NCBI GenBank assembly: GCA_036873755.1 | Contig: JAVTVY010025238.1 | Span: 41,067 to 105,066 of the forward strand | DNA length: 64,000 nt | Direction: 5' to 3' | Source of the DNA: Hanleya hanleyi | Lineage: Eukaryota; Mollusca; Polyplacophora; Lepidopleurida; Hanleyidae | Shown: positions 57,561 through 64,000 of the stretch, one piece after another | How positions within the stretch are numbered: position 1 is the stretch's first letter | Layout: each line of letters starts with the position of its first letter | Made by a program: the position numbers and the translations under genes | The notes under the pieces: model-generated | What the model saw: the letters and a program-made list of their open reading frames with translations, nothing else | What the model was told of the DNA's origin: nothing | Databases searched by the model: none

Positions 57561-58999
57561 AGATGTTTTCACAGTTTGTGTGGAGACATCAATCACAATG
57601 GACAGAATAAGTCTGGACTCACTGTTCTGTATACAGGTACATGTATATCCACGTAACATATGTCACTAATAGCATTGTTATCAGATTCAGATATTTGTTG
57701 ATCTGACTTAATGTGAATAAGCGGTCTGGGACCTACATTTAGTTGTACTCAACTGCTCTGTGACCACTCGTCTCGCACAGGACAAAATACATATTGCTGG
57801 TCACAAAGACTTGGCGACAAGCTAGGACTTGAAACAGTGGTTGACTGTCCATGTACAACATACTGAAGTTTCCAACTACAGTAAAAATCAACAAGCCATA
57901 AATTGTTGGCAATAACCTAAACAAAATCGTTTTCAATTTCTCATGTGACCTTAATTGTCTTAATGTTTTGTTAAGCATCAAAATGTGCCTATGTTGAACA
58001 TGTTAACCCTTAACTTTCATGTGGAAGTCTTTGGTTTGTTACGTTGTTTATTCTTTGTTTTTAACCCTTTAGTTGAGTTTACTGTTTATTGTAGTTAACA
58101 ACTGTCAGCACCTTTGTTCTTGCCAACTTTTGCAGGCGTTCAGATTTGGAATCAACTCTTCAGTTGGATGTATTTTATCCATGGGACCCAGTTGATACCA
58201 GTGTCTTGGTTCCGTTTTTGAAAATCCTCATGCCTGTTGTAGATTACAGTATGATGTGTTTGTGATATAGTTTCTGCAGCTTCCTCATGCATATTTTGTA
58301 TAATTTTACTGTCTTCAATTTTAGATAACAGTGGCATGTACATGATGTATACTGTAGCTGTCATTGATTAGGGAGTCTCTACCATGTACAGTCAAACCCA
58401 TAAAGAATTGTTTGAGAAAGAAGATATTAATATCAGTCATTCATCAGTTAGTCCACATTCTTACACATATGTTTATAAACACCTTCATTCACATTCTTAT
58501 AAATATATATATATATTGCATTACATTGTTTTCATCAACCATATTGAGAAATTTTCATCATTCATATGTACATCTCATGTTTGTCACCTGTGTCCGTGTA
58601 GAATCGGTGGTTTTCTGGCAGCAGTCAACAGTAAGGCATTTCCTCCCATTTCTCAGTTGTGACCAATTCATGTTTATATTCGAGAATGTTGATGTAGAAG
58701 TTGTTTTCATCCAATCGGCCTCCTGACTGCCACTGAAGGGAGATAACTTAATAAGACTGTTGTGTGCTGCCCTCTATTGGAATACCTAACAGCAATGATT
58801 GTCTTTAATATTCAGTGTGATTCATTTGAATAGCATTGAGATACCATTGTCATGATCTGGCGTATGCTTGTCTGATATCACATAAATAGAGTTGTCTCCC
58901 TTCCTCCGTTGTGAGGACTGTCCATTTTTTCCCAGAGTGTACATGTAGTAAAAAACTGTCTCACTTCTGATATTTGCTGCATCCTATGTGCCAAAGTAG

Positions 59000-59470
59000 A
59001 CTAGGGTACCGAGTTACAGTCGAGCCACGTAACGGTGACCCTTCTCACAAATTGTTTTCTATTTGTTTCTGTTGAAACGTTATTGTTCATAATAGTCTTG
59101 CCTATAAAGTTTCGTCGTATTTGGAGACCGCTTCGATTCCTCTCAAAGACATTGATCTTGACCATACTGTATCTCAGTTGGCGTCTCTGACATGCACTTT
59201 CCAGAACCTGATATCCATTTCCCCACCGTATTACATCATACTACACACACAAGTTCAGGACGGTGAAAACATTGTGACCATAGCGGTATGATACTATAGC
59301 GGTGACGACGTTATCACCATAACGGTACGGTGGCGGTACCGGAGCAGACACACAACCACTGACTGACCGCTCTGGTATCCACACGGTATGGTTACGGTGA
59401 AGACATAGCCACCAGTATCGTATGATACCATACCGCTCTGGTCACAACTTTTTCACCGGCAGGGAATTTA
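59000..59470 (+). other. structured block in the probable 3'UTR
   Basis: GC-richer than its surroundings, with repeated ACGGTGA, GCGGTATGATAC and GGTACGGTGGCGGTACC words. Complementary pairs (CGGTATGG with CCATACCG, GGTATGATAC with GTATGATACC) predict stable hairpins. No coding frame. Confidence 0.5.
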
Positions 59471-60463
59471 GGTGTGTAATTTTTGCTCAAGTTTGACCAT
59501 TTCCCTGTTGAAAAATCTCCAAAGATCCCTTGGTGAATAGTTGCTGATCTGCTGCACTTCTCTTGGGAACTGTCATTGGTGTCCAGAAGGTATGCTAAAA
59601 CTACTTTAATATGAGACTGATATAGATCTTGTCATAATTGACCATAACATTGTACTAGCTGTATTATTTGAATGGTCCCAGGCCAAGAGATTATGTATAT
59701 ACCTACCTGTAGTATTACTGCCGCACTCTACGGAAACTGCCCATTTTATTTAGCATATATGCTCAGGAAAGTAATCCAGTTCTAGTCAACTTTGTAGTTT
59801 TACAGTAATATTTACTAGTCTCTACATTGCTTTTGATACTTTAATTTTTACTCCTATATCTGCTAATTGGATTGTTTTTAAATAAAGTCAGTGATTTACT
59901 CTTAGACTCCAACATGTTTAATCATCTTTCAGTCAGTGATTTACTCTTAGACTCTAACATGTTTAATCATCTTTCAGCATCACTGTAGGCTGATGCCTGT
60001 GCCAGAAATTGCCGTTGTAACTGAATCTGAAAATTGTGTTTACGATATCCACGTTTCCATATCAATCCTGTATTTATAGCAATAGTCAGATGTGGATATG
60101 TTATAGTCAGATGTGGATATGTTATAGTGTGTGGGGATGGCTGCTGTGTCTTCTGGACTCTTGTTCCATCTGTTGATTGTATCTTGTTTACTGATTGCAC
60201 AAAGAGAGAGAAAGTGATATGAAAGATCTTGGCTGAGCTGTGAAAAATGATATTAATTATTGTATACACAAATCATTAGTCCCGTGTTTATCGTCTTGTC
60301 ACCTGTAGTCGGACCAAGCTAACACGTGGTCCGTTCTATTTAAACTTTGTAAACGTAATTATGAATGCAAACTAAGTCATACTTCGCATAATGTTAATAA
60401 ATGATAATTTTAAACATATTCGATCTTGATATCATTAATTTTTGTATTTTTGACGGATATTGA

Positions 60464-60469
60464 AATAAA
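60464..60469 (+). terminator. candidate poly(A) signal for the teneurin mRNA
   Basis: AATAAA followed 20-45 nt later by a GT-rich tract (TTTTGTGGTGTTTCTGATG), the arrangement expected for cleavage and polyadenylation. AATAAA at 60396 is close upstream with a weaker context. Confidence 0.4.
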
Positions 60470-60854
60470 GGATCGATGAAGTAATTTATTTTGTGGTGTT
60501 TCTGATGTTTCAGCTGTGTTGAAAGGAACAAGAATCAGCTGTGTCTGTATCCGCTAGAATAAAAGACCACCCTTTTGAAATACTTAGTGTTGGTTTATGT
60601 GGAGAAACTACCTTGATCTTTGGAAGACCGCATATGAATATGAATGCATAATTTCCATGTTACACTGATTCGAATTGTACGACATTAGAAATTGCATATG
60701 CAGCTGATGATGAGTCAGAAGCCCATTGATAATGACTGACTTAATAATAACTGACATCCAGATTTTGCAGGTAATATAGGGTTACATTATATACAGCACA
60801 TATTGGCATGTAGGACATAGCATTTAATTTGATAACTGCATGTTACTTCAGATA

Positions 60855-63326
60855 GAACTAGACGTTCGACTTTGACCCTTGAGTTGCCGCTCCAGCATGA
60901 AGCCTATGCTGGTTGTTTTTTTAAGCAAAAACATATGTCTCCCCCACCCTTGCCTCGAGTGGGCACATTATCTAAGGGAAAGTGCTATAAAATGAATGTA
61001 GCAATAAGTATCGTAAACAAAGCTGTGCATGTAAAAATATTAATTGCAAAGAGGCGATTTTCATTGTTGCAGTAGCCCAGTGAGGAGTCGGGATTTATAT
61101 AGCAATGAATGGATTGCCGACACCTACAGCATCCAAACAATGTGAAATACATGTAATTGTGAAGCATCAATTATTTTGAAACTGATCACATTATAGGAAA
61201 GATGCAAATCATACAAGAGGCACACCTATAGTATACATGCTGTACCGTATAGAAGTTTCAAGCATCTGCCTTCAGTAGTTTCCAAGATATGGAGCGAACA
61301 AAAATTGGACAGACAGATAAGCATGTTTTGCATGGACCCACGCAAGCACTAGCTCACACCAAAACCTAATTAGATCATAAGGCCATTTCAATGAAGCTTC
61401 CATCCAAGTTTGGTGGTGCGTGGTTGGGTGGGTTCAGGTTCCTGTTGCTTCAATGCATTTTGCTAAGAAGCAACAGGAAGTTGATATGTGATGTCTAGCA
61501 CTGTAATATCACTTTTCTTTATTGCACCATGTAAGCGTCCTGTCTGTGTCTTGTGCGCTGTCCTCAGTGTTTTATAGGGTGGATGGAGGGTGTCTGGTTC
61601 CATGCTGCTTCAAGGATTTCATCTTTGGAGTAGCAGGAACACAACTGGGCTGGGTGGTGCTTAGTTGGTTCGTCGTGATATAGCTGAAATATTGTTGAAA
61701 GCGACGTTAAATTCTATTCACTCACTCACTCACCCAAGTTTGGTGAAATTTCATCCAGTACTCCACATATCTATATATAAGGCTCGTCTATACATGTACA
61801 AGTAGACAGACGGATGAACACCAAACGTGCGCACACCAAAACATAATTAGATGCGGAGGCCATTCCAAAAAAGATTCCATCCAAGTCTGGTGAAGTTCCA
61901 TCCAGTAGTTGTCCAGGTATCTTACAGACAAGGCCTGTCTATACTTGTAGAAGTAGATGTACAGGCGGACGTACAACAGACCCGGACGAATGCATGCATG
62001 CATACCGAAACCTAATCAGATGAGCCCATTGCAATGAAGCTTCCATCCTAGTTTGGCAAAATTCCGTCGGATAGTTCTCCAGATATCTTGCAGACGAGGC
62101 TTGTATATACATGTACAAGTAGATGGACGGACGGACACAAACGAACGCTCGCACACACACACACCAAAAACCCAATCAGATGAGGGGCTATCCCAATGAA
62201 TCTTCCATCCAAGTTTGGTGAAATTCCATCCAGTAGTTCTCCAGATATCTTGCAGACAAGGCCTGTATATACATATACATGTACAAGTAGATGGACAGAC
62301 GGACGGACGGACACCGAACATGGACGAACGCACACACACCAAAACCTAATCAGATGAGAGGGCTATCCCAATAAAGCTTCCATCCAAGTTTGGTGAACTT
62401 CTGTCAAGTAGTTCTCCAGATATCTTGCAGACAAGGAGATGAGATGAACGGACACCGACAAACCGGACACGGACGAATGCATGCACAGACACACACACAC
62501 ACACACCAAAACCTTATCAAATGAGGGGGCTATGCCAATGAAGCTTCCATCCAAGTTTGGTGAAATTCTGTCTGGCAGTTCTCCAAATATCTTGCAGACA
62601 AGGCCTGTATATGTATAAGTAGATGGACAGATACCGGACACAGATGAATGCACGCACACAAACGAAAACCTAATCAAATGTGGGGGCTATCCCAATGAAG
62701 CTTCCATCCAAGTTTGGTGAAAGTCCGTCCAGTAGTTCTCAAGATATCTTGCAGACAAGGCCTGTATATATACATGTACACGTAGATGGACGGACACCGG
62801 ACACAGACAAATGCACGCACACACATCAAAAAATTAAATGAGGCGGCTATCCCAATGAAGCTTCCTTCCAAGTTTGGTGAAAGTCCGTCCAGTAGTTCTC
62901 AAGATATCTTGCAGACAAGGCCTGTATATACATGTATAGATGGACGGACGGACACCGGATATGGATGAATGTACGTACACACACCAAAACCTCATCAAAT
63001 GAGGGGGCTATCCCAATGAAGCTTCCATCCAAGTTTGGTCAAATTCCGTCCAGTAGTTCTCGAGATATCTTGCAGACAAGGCCTGTATATACATGTACAA
63101 GTAGATTAACGGATGGACACCGGACACAGATGAACGCACGCACAAAGACCAAAACCTAATCAAATGAGGGGGCTATGCCAATGAAGCTTCCATCCAAGTT
63201 TGGTGGAATTCCGTCCAGTAGTTCTCAAGTTCTCTTGCGGACAAGGAAAGGGGACGGACCGACGGACGGACGGACAGACAGACAGCACAAACACTAGATA
63301 TCTCCCACCAACATAGTTGGAGTTGA
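60855..63326 (-). mobile_element. long element with 169-bp tandem array, reverse copy
   Basis: Inverted partner of 30771-32455: begins TTTGACCCTTGAGTTGCCGC, continues with CAGCATGAAGCCTATGCTGG, then about eleven array units, and ends ACTAGATATCTCCCACCAAC plus ATAGTTGG. A 318-bp SINE-like insertion (61416-61733) interrupts the array. It is longer and more diverged than the forward copy. Confidence 0.72.
61416..61733 (+). mobile_element. SINE-like insertion with 12-bp target-site duplication
   Basis: Flanked on both sides by CCAAGTTTGGTG (61404-61415 and 61734-61745). The 3' end reads AGCTGAAATATTGTTGAAAG, then CGACGTTAAA and an (ACTC)n tail, a 3' end I associate with abundant molluscan short retroelements. 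A target-site duplication plus a simple-repeat tail indicates retrotransposition. Confidence 0.8.
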
Positions 63327-63409
63327 AAATACTATAGTGATTTTTAAGTTAATATGTTCACAATTGATGTTTGGAGACATTGAAATAGCACTTTAGACAA
63401 ACGAATTGA

Positions 63410-63566
63410 TTAAAGTCCCACATCCTCACGTGAGAGGTATTTGAGCCCTTTGGGAAGTTTTCTAAGTGTTGTGGCATCATTATACTTATCAGCGACGGCT
63501 AAATATGACATTGGGAGAGTCATTACATGGGGAAAGAACTCGTGCATAATGACATTCCCAGAGTTT
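63410..63566 (-). other. unrecognised minus-strand open stretch
   Basis: About 50 codons ending in TAA with a protein-like composition (VMTLPMSYLAVADKYNDATT, LRKLPKGLKYLSREDVGL). It adjoins the repeat hairpin at 63569. Possibly the end of an element or of a neighbouring gene; I do not recognise it. Confidence 0.2.
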
Positions 63567-63568
63567 TT

Positions 63569-63595
63569 ATACGCCCGCCAAAAAGGCGGACGTAT
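63569..63595. repeat. hairpin element boundary
   Basis: ATACGCCCGCC and GGCGGACGTAT form an 11-bp stem around AAAAA. Directly followed by the LINE relic at 63601. Confidence 0.55.
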
Positions 63596-63600
63596 TATGT

Positions 63601-64000
63601 GATAACACACTCGATATTGTTGAGAATGTGTTAAATAATGATTTGAAATGGTTAAGTGAGTGGTGTACAGAAAACAGATTAATTATTCATCCTGTTAAGA
63701 CTGTTTCAATGCTGATTACATGCCCTCAAAAGCTTGCCCATATGGAAAAAAGGAACTTGAAACACTACTTTATGGCCACCCTATTCAAAATGTAAATACT
63801 GTTAAACTACTAGGAGTGAATGTGGATAGTGCTCTTACATGGGGACCACATTGTGAAACATTTGTCAAAAAAAGCTTTCATCCCTTATTGGACTTTTATT
63901 TAGAAATAGACATCTTTTATCTGTGAAAGCCAAATCCCTATTTTACACAGCATATATTCAGCCTCACATTGACTATTGTTCTACAATCTGGGGGAATGCC
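63601..64000 (+). pseudogene. LINE reverse-transcriptase relic, running off the window
   Basis: Reads DNTLDIVENVLNNDLKWLSE and TENRLIIHPVKT, then after a frameshift VKLLGVNVDSALTW and in a third frame YIQPHIDYCSTIWGNA. These are typical late RT motifs of non-LTR retrotransposons. At least two frameshifts. It directly abuts a hairpin at 63569-63595. Confidence 0.78.

Larger units (their letters stand above)
56375..60490 (+). other. probable 3' untranslated region
   Basis: About 4.1 kb follows the stop codon before the best poly(A) signal at 60464. It contains a 27-bp repeat (57160-57560), a structured GC-richer block (59000-59470) and two small perfect tandem duplications (about 48 bp at 59887-59978 and 22 bp at 60081-60126). 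Teneurin transcripts often have long 3'UTRs. An earlier end is possible: ATTAAA at 57046 and AATAAA at 59881 are alternatives. Confidence 0.45.

Overview
Eukaryotic genomic DNA, almost certainly from a mollusc. Introns are GT-AG and dense with short inverted-repeat elements, minisatellites and retrotransposon relics. Molluscan-style repeats are present, such as a short element with an (ACTC)n tail and recurring AAGGGAGATAAC words. The species was not determined; this assignment rests on recognition of repeat style and protein divergence, not on a search.

One large plus-strand gene dominates the window: a teneurin (Ten-m/Odz), a type II transmembrane adhesion receptor. I can chain 24 coding exons from 8746 to 56374. 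Every splice phase agrees, giving one open frame of 2,598 codons plus a stop. The true start codon lies in one or more exons left of 8746, outside what I can identify. Domains run in the standard order: proline-rich cytoplasmic region (exons 1-3), transmembrane helix (exon 3), linker and juxta-membrane domain with a furin-type RKRR site (exons 4-6), eight EGF repeats (exons 7-11), Cys-rich/TTR-like/FN-plug region (exons 11-16), NHL propeller (exons 17-20), YD-repeat barrel with RHS signature (exons 20-23), and the ABD, Tox-GHH and TCAP C-terminus (exon 24). EGF2 and EGF5 keep the odd cysteine count that lets teneurins form disulfide dimers. Residue numbers below count from the first complete codon at 8748.

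Layout: 1-8745 is 5' non-coding or intron sequence with a tRNA-like repeat cluster, MITEs and a LINE relic. 8746-20569 holds the cytoplasmic, membrane and juxta-membrane exons. 26532-35182 holds the EGF and Cys-rich exons. 36034-42189 holds the TTR/plug exons and an 81-bp array copied from an exon/5' splice-site junction. 43842-47092 holds the NHL and the start of the barrel. 48263-54452 is the barrel. 55515-56374 is the C-terminal exon. 56375 to about 60490 is a probable long 3'UTR with a good poly(A) signal. 60855-64000 is repeats, including an inverted partner of the 30771-32455 element and a second LINE relic.

The most notable observations are the multiplied 5' splice site after exon 14, a GC-AG intron after exon 20, a competing in-frame donor adding 25 residues in exon 21, one MITE family whose copies expanded different internal segments into different minisatellites, and a nested insertion splitting another MITE. 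No second complete protein-coding gene was found. Two minus-strand open stretches (11807-12190 and 63410-63566) look somewhat coding-like but are unrecognised.
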